In this document: positions 43,305 through 52,287 of the stretch, piece after piece
Layout of the letters: each line of letters begins with the position of its first letter
Numbering within the stretch: position 1 is the stretch's first letter
NCBI RefSeq assembly: GCF_010614725.1
Contig: NZ_JAAEHL010000006.1
Location: 248,001 to 312,000 of the forward strand
Reading direction: 5' to 3'
Origin: Flavobacterium ajazii
GTDB taxonomy: Bacteria; Bacteroidota; Bacteroidia; Flavobacteriales; Flavobacteriaceae
Length of the DNA stretch: 64,000 nt
Position numbers and translations under genes: made by a program
The notes under the pieces: generated by a model
What the model was told of the DNA's origin: nothing
Databases searched by the model: none
The model's input: only the letters and a program-made list of their open reading frames with translations

Positions 43305-43838
43305 ATGGCAAGTACAAGAGCAGCAATTCGTTATGCAAAAGCAATTCTGGACTTAGCAAACTCTAAAGGTGTTGCCGAAGCTGTTAATAACGATATGAAA
43401 TCAATTGCATTAGCAATTGAAACAAATACAGAATTGAGCAATTTTATCCAAAACCCAACAACAACAGTTGAAGTTAAGGAGAGTGCTCTTTTAGAAGTTT
43501 TTGCAAATGTAAATGGTGTAACTAAAGGTTTATTTCATTTATTATTCGAAAACAAAAGATTTGAAATTTTAGAAGCAATCGCAGTAGAATACAGTAAAGT
43601 ATTTGATGAAGGCAATGGAATAGAAGTAGCAAAAGTTACGACAGCAATCCCAATGGATGCTGCTTTAGAAGCTAAAGTTTTAGCAAAAGTTGCTTCATTA
43701 TCAGATAAAAAAATAACAATAGAAAATATTGTAGATCCATCAATTATAGGAGGATTTATTTTAAGAATAGGTGATCAGCAATACAATGCTTCTGTTGCAA
43801 ACAGATTACAAGTTTTAAAGAGAGAGTTAAGTAATTAG
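43305..43838 (+). CDS. atpH: ATP synthase F1 subunit delta
   Basis: This 177-residue stator protein has an N-terminal six-helix bundle (RAAIRYAKAILDLANSKGV) and a C-terminal alpha/beta part ending in VDPSIIGGFILRIGDQQYNA, standard for the OSCP/delta family. It ties subunit b to the top of F1. It starts four bases after atpF and lies 38 bases before atpA. Confidence 0.95.
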   Translation: MASTRAAIRYAKAILDLANSKGVAEAVNNDMKSIALAIETNTELSNFIQNPTTTVEVKESALLEVFANVNGVTKGLFHLLFENKRFEILEAIAVEYSKVFDEGNGIEVAKVTTAIPMDAALEAKVLAKVASLSDKKITIENIVDPSIIGGFILRIGDQQYNASVANRLQVLKRELSN

Positions 43839-43876
43839 TTTTTATAACACAAAAAGTGTCTAAATTATAAATTAAG

Positions 43877-45454
43877 ATGGCGGAAATCAAACCTGCTGAA
43901 ATTTCAGCAATATTAAGAAAGCAAGTAGAAGGTTTTGAATCTGGTGCTACGCTAGAGGAAGTAGGAACGGTACTTCAGGTTGGGGATGGTATTGCTCGTG
44001 TTTACGGGTTATCTAATGTACAATATGGTGAGTTGGTTGAATTTGAAAACGGACTTGAAGCTATTGTATTGAACCTTGAAGAAGACAATGTAGGTGTGGT
44101 ACTTTTAGGACCATCAACAGGTATCAAAGAAGGATCAACAGCAAAAAGAACTCAACGTATTGCTTCTCTTAAAGTAGGTGAGCAAATGGTAGGACGTGTA
44201 GTAAATACTCTTGGTTTTCCAATTGATGGAAAAGGACCAATTGGTGGAGACTTATACGAAATGCCATTGGAAAGAAAAGCACCTGGTGTTATCTTCCGTC
44301 AGCCAGTAACTGAGCCATTACAAACAGGAGTAAAAGCAGTTGATGCTATGATTCCAGTTGGACGTGGTCAGCGTGAGCTTGTTATTGGTGACCGTCAAAC
44401 AGGTAAATCAACTGTTTGTATCGATACAATCTTAAATCAAAAAGAATTTTATGATGCAGGAAAACCTGTATTCTGTATATATGTTGCAATTGGACAAAAA
44501 GCTTCAACTGTAGCAGGAATCGCTAAAATGTTAGAAGAAAAAGGTGCAATGGCTTATACGGTTATCGTTGCTGCTAATGCTTCTGACCCAGCTCCAATGC
44601 AAGTTTATGCTCCATTCGCTGGTGCTGCAATTGGAGAATACTTTAGAGATTCTGGTCGTCCGGCTCTTATCGTTTATGATGATTTATCTAAACAAGCTGT
44701 TGCTTACCGTGAAGTTTCTCTTTTATTAAGAAGACCACCGGGACGTGAGGCTTACCCTGGAGACGTTTTCTACTTACACTCTCGTTTATTAGAGCGTGCT
44801 TGTAAAGTAATTGCTGATGATGGTATCGCTAAAAATATGAACGATTTACCAGATTCTATCAAGTCTATCGTAAAAGGTGGTGGTTCATTAACTGCATTAC
44901 CAATTATCGAAACTCAGGCTGGTGACGTTTCTGCATATATCCCAACAAACGTAATTTCTATTACAGATGGCCAGATTTTCCTTGATGGAGATTTGTTCAA
45001 TTCTGGTGTTCGTCCTGCAATTAACGTAGGTATTTCTGTATCTCGTGTTGGAGGTAATGCTCAGATTAAATCTATGAAAAAAGTTTCTGGAACTTTAAAA
45101 TTAGATCAGGCTCAATTCCGTGAATTAGAGGCTTTTGCTAAATTTGGTTCTGACTTGGATTCTGTTACTTTAAACGTAATTGAAAAAGGAAAAAGAAACG
45201 TTGAAATCTTGAAACAAGGTTTAAATGATCCTTATCCTGTTGAAAACCAAGTGGCTATTATTTATGCAGGATCTAAAAATTTATTGAAAAACGTTCCTGT
45301 AAATAAAGTAAAAGAATTTGAAGCTGATTTCATCGCTTACTTAAACAGTAAACATAAAGATACGCTTAATGCGTTGAAAGCTGGTAAATTGGATGATAAC
45401 ATTACTGATGTTATTGAAAAAGCAGCAAAAGAAATTTCAGCAAAATATAACTAA
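43877..45454 (+). CDS. atpA: ATP synthase F1 subunit alpha
   Basis: This 525-residue subunit forms the non-catalytic nucleotide sites of F1. The beta-barrel start, the P-loop G171-DRQTGKST-179, the block [17 protein letters not shown] and the arginine-finger region [17 protein letters not shown] are intact. It is the most conserved gene of the operon, with codon use typical of high expression. An inverted repeat occupies the 69-base gap before atpG. Confidence 0.97.
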   Translation: MAEIKPAEISAILRKQVEGFESGATLEEVGTVLQVGDGIARVYGLSNVQYGELVEFENGLEAIVLNLEEDNVGVVLLGPSTGIKEGSTAKRTQRIASLKVGEQMVGRVVNTLGFPIDGKGPIGGDLYEMPLERKAPGVIFRQPVTEPLQTGVKAVDAMIPVGRGQRELVIGDRQTGKSTVCIDTILNQKEFYDAGKPVFCIYVAIGQKASTVAGIAKMLEEKGAMAYTVIVAANASDPAPMQVYAPFAGAAIGEYFRDSGRPALIVYDDLSKQAVAYREVSLLLRRPPGREAYPGDVFYLHSRLLERACKVIADDGIAKNMNDLPDSIKSIVKGGGSLTALPIIETQAGDVSAYIPTNVISITDGQIFLDGDLFNSGVRPAINVGISVSRVGGNAQIKSMKKVSGTLKLDQAQFRELEAFAKFGSDLDSVTLNVIEKGKRNVEILKQGLNDPYPVENQVAIIYAGSKNLLKNVPVNKVKEFEADFIAYLNSKHKDTLNALKAGKLDDNITDVIEKAAKEISAKYN

Positions 45455-45460
45455 TAAGAC

Positions 45461-45500
45461 AATTAGATAATTGGAAGAGAAATTTTTCAATTATCTAATT
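45461..45500 (+). repeat. Inverted repeat in the atpA-atpG gap
   Basis: A perfect 13-pair stem (AATTAGATAATTG with CAATTATCTAATT) with a 14-base loop lies between two co-transcribed genes. It has no T run directly behind it, so it is more likely an mRNA stability or translation element, or a dispersed repeat, than a terminator. Confidence 0.7.
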
Positions 45501-45523
45501 ATCAAATTTTCTAATTAGAAAAA

Positions 45524-46384
45524 ATGGCAAATTTAAAGGAAATCCGTAATAGAATTACTTCCGTTTCATCGACGATGCAGATTACATCGGCGATGAAAAT
45601 GGTTTCTGCTGCAAAGCTTAAGAAAGCACAAGATGCAATCACTGCAATGCGCCCTTATGCCGAGAAATTAACGGAGTTGCTGCAAAATCTTTCTGCGACA
45701 CTTGATGGTGAAGTTGGGGGAGATTATACAACACAACGTGAAGTAAAAAAAGTATTGCTTGTAGCAATAACTTCTAACAGAGGTTTATGTGGTGCATTCA
45801 ATTCAAATGTAATTAAAGAAATCAAAAACCGTACTGAATTTTATGCTGGAAAGCAGGTTGATGTTTTTCCTATCGGTAAAAAAGGAAACGATGTTTTAGC
45901 TAAAACTCATAAAGTTCACGGACACCATAATGCAATTTTTGATCATTTAACTTTTGAAAATGTTGCCGGAATTGCAGATAATTTGACTGAAAAATTCTTA
46001 TCTGGAGAATACGACAGAATTGAATTGGTTTACAATCAGTTTAAAAATGCTGCAACTCAAATTGTTCAGGTTGAGCAGTTTTTGCCTTTGGCTCCTATTA
46101 AATCTGATAAATCAGTTTCTGCAGGAGATTATATTTTTGAACCTTCAAAAGAAGAAATCGTGTTGACTTTGATTCCAAAATCATTAAAAACACAGTTATA
46201 TAAAGGTATTCGTGATTCATTTGCTTCAGAACACGGAGCGCGTATGACAGCAATGCACAAAGCAACTGACAACGCAACAGAATTAAGAAACCAATTGAAA
46301 TTAACTTACAACAAAGCTCGTCAGGCTGCAATTACTAACGAAATCCTTGAGATTGTTGGTGGAGCTGAAGCTTTGAACGGATAA
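45524..46384 (+). CDS. atpG: ATP synthase F1 subunit gamma
   Basis: This 286-residue rotor shaft has the N-terminal helix block NRITSVSSTMQITSAMKMVSAAKL and the C-terminal ARQAAITNEILEIVGGAEAL helix, both diagnostic. It is the last gene of the operon. The beta and epsilon genes do not follow; a strong terminator does. Confidence 0.95.
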   Translation: MANLKEIRNRITSVSSTMQITSAMKMVSAAKLKKAQDAITAMRPYAEKLTELLQNLSATLDGEVGGDYTTQREVKKVLLVAITSNRGLCGAFNSNVIKEIKNRTEFYAGKQVDVFPIGKKGNDVLAKTHKVHGHHNAIFDHLTFENVAGIADNLTEKFLSGEYDRIELVYNQFKNAATQIVQVEQFLPLAPIKSDKSVSAGDYIFEPSKEEIVLTLIPKSLKTQLYKGIRDSFASEHGARMTAMHKATDNATELRNQLKLTYNKARQAAITNEILEIVGGAEALNG

Positions 46385-46407
46385 GTTTAATTCGATAATA
46401 AAAAACA

Positions 46408-46442
46408 AAAAGAGCCTGCAGTTAATTGCAGGCTCTTTTTAC
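46408..46442 (+). terminator. Intrinsic terminator of the atp operon
   Basis: Arms AAAAGAGCCTGCA and TGCAGGCTCTTTT form a 13-pair GC-containing stem around a six-base loop, followed by Ts. It lies 23 bases after atpG and closes the operon. Confidence 0.92.
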
Positions 46443-46519
46443 TTTTAAGAATTCCCCATAAAAACATTAAACTTTAATCGTACACAATTATAAATTTAAT
46501 ATTAATCCTTAAAATTACT

Positions 46520-46574
46520 TTTAAAATGGTGATTCCGGAGAATCCTTTTCCCCAAGAATCAATACCATTTTAAA
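46520..46574. repeat. Bulged inverted repeat before the tandem array
   Basis: The arm TTTAAAATGGT-GATTC (46520-46535) pairs with GAATC-AATACCATTTTAAA (46556-46574), leaving a three-base bulge and a 20-base loop. It is followed at once by a short AGCGG-ATTAA-CCCGCT hairpin and then by the tandem repeat, so it may be the edge of the same element. Confidence 0.6.
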
Positions 46575-46593
46575 GATTTTAGCGGATTAACCC

Positions 46594-47085
46594 GCTTTGC
46601 TTTGTTTTAATGGGAACAAACTAGCTTTATTAATCCCAGTGCTTTGTTTTTGTAAGGGTTACTTATTAGCTATATCAATCCCGATGCTTTGTTTTAGGGT
46701 ACAAATAGCTAAATTATCCCGGCTTAGTTTTTTTACGGGTTACATATCAGCTGTATCAATCCCGGTGCTTTGTCTTTTATGGGAACAAACTAGCTTTATT
46801 AATCCCAGTGCTTTGTTTTTTTACGGGTTACAAATTAGCTTTTATCAATCCCGGTGCTTTGTCTTTTATGGGAACAAACTAGCTTTATCAATCCCATTGC
46901 TTTGTTTTTTTACGGGTCACAGATTAGCTTTTATCAATCCCGGTGCTTTGTTATTTTATGGGAACAAATTAGCTTTATTAATCCCGATGCTTTGTTTTTT
47001 TACGGGTTACAAATTAGCTTTTATTAATCCCGATGCTCTGTTTTTTTTTAGGGTTACATATCAGCTGTATCACTCCCTTATTTAT
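46594..47085. repeat. Tandem array of about eleven 43-46-base units with hairpin potential
   Basis: The string GCTTTGT (or a one-base variant) recurs at 46599, 46641, 46686, 46722, 46767, 46810, 46856, 46899, 46945, 46989 and 47035, giving a step of 42-46 bases with one short unit of 36. From unit four on, two types alternate. One contains TATGGGAACAAACTAGC and the other TACGGGTTACAAATTAGC. Each unit ends in AATCCC, so GGG and CCC can pair within the unit around a loop of about 20 bases containing AGCT. The flanking base pair changes together in most units (T-A, C-G, A-T). It has no coding look and is not a CRISPR array, because no distinct spacers exist. Confidence 0.85.
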
Positions 47086-47335
47086 TACAATTTTTTAACT
47101 AAAAAACATTTAGCTTTTTAGTATTACAAATATTTAATTATATTATTTAAGCTACAATACCCACATTTAGTGATTTTTAACTTTTTTATTTTGTAGGATA
47201 TGTAACAAATTTAATGTAAGAAGGGATTTTCAGGGTTACATAATTTTTATTAATTTGTTATATAATTACAATGCTTTTGTCTTTAATTATAATTAATAAT
47301 ATGTAAAAAACATATCCGATAAACACTTCATTTTA
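47086..47335. other. AT-rich spacer between tandem array and GNAT remnant
   Basis: About 250 bases hold no gene. They are very AT-rich, with several short TTAxAATTA-type palindromes and two more GGGTTACAT-like fragments (near 47051 and 47232) that resemble decayed pieces of the array unit. Confidence 0.5.
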
Positions 47336-47774
47336 ATGACCTTAAGTATAAAAGCACTTAAGACATTTAAAGAAATTGTATCGCAGATAGATATCATCAG
47401 ATTTCTTTATCCAAAACTATCGGTTGAAAAATATGAAGCTTTTTTTTGCCGAAATGATACCACATAATTATACCCAGATTGCCGTTTTTGTGAATGATTT
47501 TTGTGTTGGAATTACGAGTCGCTGGTCGGCAACAAAACTCTAGACAGGCAGATATCTGGAAATAGATAATTTTGTTGTGCATCCTGAATACAGATCAAAA
47601 GGAATTGGAAAAATGTTGATAACTTACATAGAAAAGAAAGCAATTGATTTAGGATGCAGCAATATCGTTTTAGATACTTTTACCGGAAATTTTGCTGTAC
47701 ATAGATTTTATTATAATAATGGTTATGATCCAAAAGGATTTCATTTTGTTGTAGTTTTAGATGAAAAAAAATAA
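47336..47774 (+). pseudogene. Broken GNAT acetyltransferase gene
   Basis: Reading from the ATG at 47336 gives MTLSIKALKTFKEIVSQIDI and stops after about 43 codons, behind a run of eight T (47440-47447). In the shifted frame the protein continues as EMIPHNYTQIAVFVNDFCVG, meets a TAG at 47541, and then continues in frame through ENDFVVHPEYRSKGIGK-like motif A (read here as EIDNFVVHPEYRSKGIGKML) to the GNAT end RFYYNNGYDPKGFHF. One frameshift and one nonsense codon are therefore needed to explain it. Intact acetyltransferases with RSKGIGK bind acetyl-CoA. A short C-terminal product from an internal start cannot be excluded. It is probably inactive. Confidence 0.8.
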
Positions 47775-47843
47775 CCTAATAAAAATTGTAAGGACTTTCA
47801 TTTTATTGATGAAACAAATGCGATAATAAACCAAAGAATTGGT

Positions 47844-47851
47844 TATTTTTG
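47844..47851 (+). promoter_or_regulatory. Candidate -7 element TATTTTTG for the flippase operon
   Basis: TATTTTTG fits TAnnTTTG. It overlaps the first possible TTG start of the flippase frame (47849), which supports the later TTG at 47879 as the translation start. Confidence 0.5.
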
Positions 47852-47878
47852 TTTTTGCAAACTTTATTTTTTTTTATT

Positions 47879-49339
47879 TTGGGATTATATAAAAATCTAT
47901 TCAAACAGACAGCAATTTACGGGTTGGCGACCGTATTACCAAGGATGCTAAGCTTTTTATTAGTCAGGCTGTATACCGGTATTTTACCAACTGCAGAATA
48001 TGGTGAAGTTTCAATTGTTTTGTCCTGGATGGTTTTCTTTAATGTGGTGCTTTCTTATGGAATGGAAACCGCTTTTTTTAGATTTTACAGTGCTGAAGAT
48101 GATAAAAAAAATGTAATTGCAACTGCAACGATATCAGTATTTTGGACTTCAATAGGGTTTTTATTCGCAGCTTTAATTTTTAGAAATACACTTGCCAACT
48201 GGGCCGAAGTTGAGACACAATATGTAACTTATTCGGTTTGGATACTGGTTCTGGATGCTTTGGTTTTAATACCATTTTCTAAACTTAGAGCCAATCAGCG
48301 GCCTATGGTTTATGCAGCTATTAAAATTGGAAATGTTGTTATAAATCTTTTACTGAATATATTTTTCTTACTCTATTTACCAAAATTGGCAACAGATAAC
48401 CCCAATTCTGTATGGGACAATTTATATGTTGAAAATTTCCAGATTGCCTATATTTTTATAGCAAATCTTTTGGCGAGTTTAGCTACATTTATTGTGCTTT
48501 CGCCAAATTATCTTTCACTCGGAAGAAGATTTGATCCTGTACTCTGGAAAAAAATGATGAAATACGGCCTGCCCATTCTTGTTGCAGGAATTGCATTTGC
48601 TGTTAATGAACATTTTGATAAAATTTTACTGGGCTATTTATTACCTGAAAATTTGGCTAAATCAGAAGTTGGAGCTTATTCCGCCTGTTATAAGTTAGGA
48701 TTGTTTATGGTTTTGTTTGCAACTGCATTCAGACTCGGGATAGAACCCTTCTTTTTCAGTCATGCAAAAAATGAAAATGCACCACAAACGTATGCTGTCA
48801 TCACTAAATATTTTGTGATTTTAGGATCACTGATTTTATTGGGAGTTATTGTTTTTGCAGATATTTTAAAATTGCTTTTACTGGATAATAAATCATATTG
48901 GGAAGCCATGAAAGTTGTTCCGTTAATTATTTTGGCTAATTTTTTCCTGGGGATTTATAATAATTTATCTGTCTGGTATAAATTGACTGATAAGACAAAA
49001 ATAGGGGCTTACATTTCTATCGTTGGCGCTGTGGTAACACTGCTTTTAAATTATTTGCTAATTCCAAAATACAGTTATTACGGATCAGCAATTGCAACGA
49101 TTTCAGCTTACGGAAGCATGATGCTTATTTCGTATGTTTTAGGAAATAAATATTATCCGATACCTTATGATATGAATAAAATTGGAGCTTATCTGGGGAT
49201 TTCAATTGTGTTTTCAGCTATTTCTTTTTATTGGTTTAGAGAAAATTATTTTGTTGGAATTCCGTTATTTTTAGGATTCATTTATTTTGTTTATCATAAC
49301 GAAAAAGATACAATCAAAGGAATTATGAATAGAAAGTAA
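47879..49339 (+). CDS. Wzx/MurJ-type oligosaccharide flippase
   Basis: This 486-residue membrane protein has about fourteen helices of the polysaccharide-export MOP family and the opening GLYKNLFKQTAIYGLATVLP, followed by FLLVRLYTGILPTAEYGEVS. It should flip lipid-linked glycan units across the inner membrane. The frame is open from 47849, but a promoter-like box covers that point and homologues as I recall them begin at GLYKNL, so the TTG at 47879 is used. It is followed 24 bases later by dut. The exopolysaccharide initiation genes are 25 kb away. Confidence 0.85.
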   Translation: MGLYKNLFKQTAIYGLATVLPRMLSFLLVRLYTGILPTAEYGEVSIVLSWMVFFNVVLSYGMETAFFRFYSAEDDKKNVIATATISVFWTSIGFLFAALIFRNTLANWAEVETQYVTYSVWILVLDALVLIPFSKLRANQRPMVYAAIKIGNVVINLLLNIFFLLYLPKLATDNPNSVWDNLYVENFQIAYIFIANLLASLATFIVLSPNYLSLGRRFDPVLWKKMMKYGLPILVAGIAFAVNEHFDKILLGYLLPENLAKSEVGAYSACYKLGLFMVLFATAFRLGIEPFFFSHAKNENAPQTYAVITKYFVILGSLILLGVIVFADILKLLLLDNKSYWEAMKVVPLIILANFFLGIYNNLSVWYKLTDKTKIGAYISIVGAVVTLLLNYLLIPKYSYYGSAIATISAYGSMMLISYVLGNKYYPIPYDMNKIGAYLGISIVFSAISFYWFRENYFVGIPLFLGFIYFVYHNEKDTIKGIMNRK

Positions 49340-49363
49340 TTCTTTAAAAATTTAAAATATAAA

Positions 49364-49798
49364 ATGAAAATACAAATTATCAATAAATCACAGCACGACT
49401 TACCAAATTACGAAACAATTGCTTCGGCAGGGATGGATTTACGTGCTAATTTAACGGAATCTATAACGCTAAAACCATTAGGAAGAACCATCGTAAAAAC
49501 AGGTCTTTTTATTGAATTGCCAATTGGTTACGAAGCACAGGTTAGACCAAGAAGCGGTCTGGCAGCTAAAAAAGGTGTTACTGTTTTGAATTCTCCGGGA
49601 ACTGTAGACGCAGATTACAGAGGAGAAATAGGTGTAATTTTGGTAAATTTATCCAATGAAGATTTTGTGATTGAAAACGGAGAACGAATTGCACAATTGA
49701 TTATTGCCAAACACGAAAGAGCTGAATGGATTGAAGTTGAAGAATTATCAGAAACTTCAAGAGGTGAAGGAGGTTTCGGAAGCACAGGAGTAAAATAG
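49364..49798 (+). CDS. dut: dUTP diphosphatase
   Basis: This 144-residue trimeric enzyme hydrolyses dUTP to dUMP, keeping uracil out of DNA. All five motifs are visible: [37 protein letters not shown] and the C-terminal [10 protein letters not shown]. It is full length. It shares direction with the flippase and the nucleotidyltransferase but has an 82-base gap with a hairpin behind it. Confidence 0.96.
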   Translation: MKIQIINKSQHDLPNYETIASAGMDLRANLTESITLKPLGRTIVKTGLFIELPIGYEAQVRPRSGLAAKKGVTVLNSPGTVDADYRGEIGVILVNLSNEDFVIENGERIAQLIIAKHERAEWIEVEELSETSRGEGGFGSTGVK

Positions 49799-49817
49799 AA
49801 ATTTAATAATTTAAAGA

Positions 49818-49857
49818 TTGAAAAATTAAAAGACTTGCTATTTTTTTAATTTTTCAA
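49818..49857 (+). repeat. Hairpin between dut and the nucleotidyltransferase
   Basis: A perfect 14-pair stem (TTGAAAAATTAAAA with TTTTAATTTTTCAA) has a 12-base loop and is followed by more T-rich sequence. It resembles the AT-rich hairpin between atpA and atpG. It may slow transcription or protect mRNA. Confidence 0.65.
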
Positions 49858-49880
49858 TTTTTTAATCTTTCAATAAAAAA

Positions 49881-50897
49881 ATGAAAATAATCGTTCCAAT
49901 GGCAGGTCGCGGATCGAGACTACGACCTCATACTTTAACTGTTCCAAAACCATTAATTCCTGTTGCGGGAAAATCAATCGTTCATCGTTTGGTTGAAGAT
50001 ATTGCCAAAATATTAAAAGAACCAATTGAAGAAGTTGCCTTTATATTAGGAGACGAAGCTTTTTTTGGTGATGATGTTGTAACAAGCTTACAGGATTTAG
50101 CCAAGGGTTTAGGCGCAAAAGCATCTATTTATCGCCAGGATTTACCTTTAGGAACAGGTCATGCTATTATGTGTGCCAAGGATTCTTTATCAGGACCAGC
50201 TGTAATTGCTTATGCAGATACTTTAATTAGAGCAGATTTCGAACTGGATCCGGCTGCAGATTCCGTAATCTGGGTAAAACAAGTAGATCAGCCTGAAGCA
50301 TTTGGTGTAGTAAAATTGAATTCTAATAATGAAATCATTGAATTGGTAGAAAAACCAAAAGAATTTGTTAGTGATTTAGCGGTTATTGGAATTTACTATT
50401 TCAAAGAAGTTGGCGATTTGAAAAAAGAACTTCAGGGCGTTTTGGATAATAACATTCAAAATGGCGGAGAATATCAGATTAACGACGGTATTAAAGCGAT
50501 GATGGCTAACGGAAAAGTTTTCAAAACCGGAAGCGTAGATGAGTGGATGGATTGCGGAAATAAAGATGTAACCGTTGAAACGAACACCAGAATGCTTGGT
50601 TTTCTGCATAATGACGGAGAACATCTGGTTGATTATAACGTAACTTTAGAAAATTCAACTATTATTCCGCCATGTTATATTGGAGAAAATGTAGTATTGA
50701 AAAACGCAACCATTGGACCAAATGTTTCATTAGGAAAAGGATGCCATGTTACGGACAGTTCCATAAAAAACAGTTTAGTGCAAACGCATTCACAAATAAA
50801 AAATGCCCATTTGGATAATGCAATGATTGGAAATCACGTTAGTTATGATGGAAAATTTACCAGTATCAGTATTGGTGATTACGCTGTTTTAGAATAA
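49881..50897 (+). CDS. Sugar-phosphate nucleotidyltransferase
   Basis: This 338-residue enzyme makes an activated sugar (NDP-sugar) from NTP and a sugar 1-phosphate. The N-terminal signature MAGRGSRLRPHT, the PKPLIPV substrate lysine, LPLGTGHAIMC and AYADTLI are typical of glucose-1-phosphate thymidylyltransferase-like enzymes. The C-terminal part (about 240-338) is a left-handed beta-helix of hexapeptide repeats (IIPPCYIGENVVLKNATIGP). The exact sugar and nucleotide cannot be read. It supplies the envelope glycan pathway of this operon. Confidence 0.88.
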   Translation: MKIIVPMAGRGSRLRPHTLTVPKPLIPVAGKSIVHRLVEDIAKILKEPIEEVAFILGDEAFFGDDVVTSLQDLAKGLGAKASIYRQDLPLGTGHAIMCAKDSLSGPAVIAYADTLIRADFELDPAADSVIWVKQVDQPEAFGVVKLNSNNEIIELVEKPKEFVSDLAVIGIYYFKEVGDLKKELQGVLDNNIQNGGEYQINDGIKAMMANGKVFKTGSVDEWMDCGNKDVTVETNTRMLGFLHNDGEHLVDYNVTLENSTIIPPCYIGENVVLKNATIGPNVSLGKGCHVTDSSIKNSLVQTHSQIKNAHLDNAMIGNHVSYDGKFTSISIGDYAVLE

Positions 50898-50927
50898 TAT
50901 ATGATAATTTGAAATGAAATTATGTAA

Positions 50928-52280
50928 ATGATGAAAAAAGGAGTTATAGTAATTTTGTTTTTCGTTTTGCTTGGTAATTCAACAATGGTTACGGCTCAGA
51001 CAGAGCCGGAAGATATTGCTATGGCTACAGATGAATATCAGGACTCTTTTTATGAATCATTAAAACAGAAAGGAATTGAAAATTATGATAAAGCAATTGT
51101 ATCATTAGAAAAATGCATTAAGCTTAAACCAAATGATCCTGTTGCTTATTTTGAACTGGGTAAAAATTATTTAAAATTAAAAGATTATCAAAATGCTCAA
51201 AATGCATTTGAAAAAGCCATTCAGATAGATTCAAAAAACAAATGGTACTGGCTGGGTGTTTATGATGTAAGCTTCGAAACCAAAAATTATCCTCTGGCAA
51301 TTGAAACGATTCAGAAAATTATTCCGTTTGACGAAGAGTATAAAGATGATTTGATTTCATTATATATGATTACCAATCAGTTTGAAAAAGCACTTTTGGC
51401 AATCAACGAGATGAATGACAAATATGGAAAATCGGAAGATCGCGAAAGATATAAGCAGCAGATTTTATCTCAGGGGAAATATCAAAATACCGAAATTGAC
51501 AATTTGATTAATCAGATCAAACAAAACCCAAAAGAAGAATCTAATTATGTTAACCTGATTTTGTTATATTCAAAAACAGCAGAAACAGAAAAAGCTTTGG
51601 ATATTGCAAAACAGCTGGCAAAGGAAATTCCAAATTCAGAATGGGCGCAGCTAAGTTTGTTCAAAGGATATTTAGATCAAAACCAGGCGGACAAAGCGAT
51701 AAAAGCAATGAATTTTATTTTATCCAGTCCAAAAATTGATTCAAAAATTAAGCACAGAACGCTGAATGAGTTTTTGATTTATGTGAATAAAAATCCGCAA
51801 TACTCAGCTGATTTAGAAAAAGCTATTGGTTATTTTGACAATGATCCGAACGTAAATGTTGCTAAAGAAATAGGAAAATTTTATCACAATAAAAACCAAT
51901 TTGAGAATGCGATTAAATATTATGAGAAAGATTTAAGCGCCAATTCAGATACAGATCTCGAAACTAACTTACTTTTGCTTGAAGCATACACACAGGCGAA
52001 GCAATTTGAGCCGATGACCAAAAGGGCAATGACTATGATTGAAGTTTATCCAAGTCAGCCACAATTTTATTATTATGCAGGATTAGGAAATAATCAATTG
52101 AAGCAATTTAAGAACGCAAAAACCGTTTTAGAAATGGGACTTGATTATGTAGTGGACGATAAAAAGCTTGAAGCAAATTTTAATATTCAGTTAGGAGAGG
52201 CGTACAATGGATTGGGAGATGCAAAGAAAAAAGAGGAATACTTTTTGAAAGCAAATGAGTTATTAAAACAAAAAAAGTAA
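50928..52280 (+). CDS. Periplasmic TPR-repeat protein
   Basis: This 450-residue exported protein starts with a signal peptide (ending near VTAQ) and consists of tetratricopeptide repeats almost throughout (DPVAYFELGKNYLKLKDYQN and further units to about 440). It should act as a protein-protein scaffold in the periplasm. Two in-frame ATGs (50928 and 50931) begin it. It sits 30 bases after the nucleotidyltransferase and seven bases before the DUF4292 gene, so it is co-transcribed with both. I know of no defined partner. Confidence 0.85.
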   Translation: MMKKGVIVILFFVLLGNSTMVTAQTEPEDIAMATDEYQDSFYESLKQKGIENYDKAIVSLEKCIKLKPNDPVAYFELGKNYLKLKDYQNAQNAFEKAIQIDSKNKWYWLGVYDVSFETKNYPLAIETIQKIIPFDEEYKDDLISLYMITNQFEKALLAINEMNDKYGKSEDRERYKQQILSQGKYQNTEIDNLINQIKQNPKEESNYVNLILLYSKTAETEKALDIAKQLAKEIPNSEWAQLSLFKGYLDQNQADKAIKAMNFILSSPKIDSKIKHRTLNEFLIYVNKNPQYSADLEKAIGYFDNDPNVNVAKEIGKFYHNKNQFENAIKYYEKDLSANSDTDLETNLLLLEAYTQAKQFEPMTKRAMTMIEVYPSQPQFYYYAGLGNNQLKQFKNAKTVLEMGLDYVVDDKKLEANFNIQLGEAYNGLGDAKKKEEYFLKANELLKQKK

Positions 52281-52287
52281 AATTGAG

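Noticed and set aside
46594..47085. CRISPR array
   Set aside because: The units are repeated throughout, without unique spacers, and no cas gene is in the window.
46597..47121. Open frame of 174 codons through the tandem array
   Set aside because: It is made only of translated repeat units, the units are not multiples of three, it uses rare hydrophobic runs, and no promoter or family match supports it.
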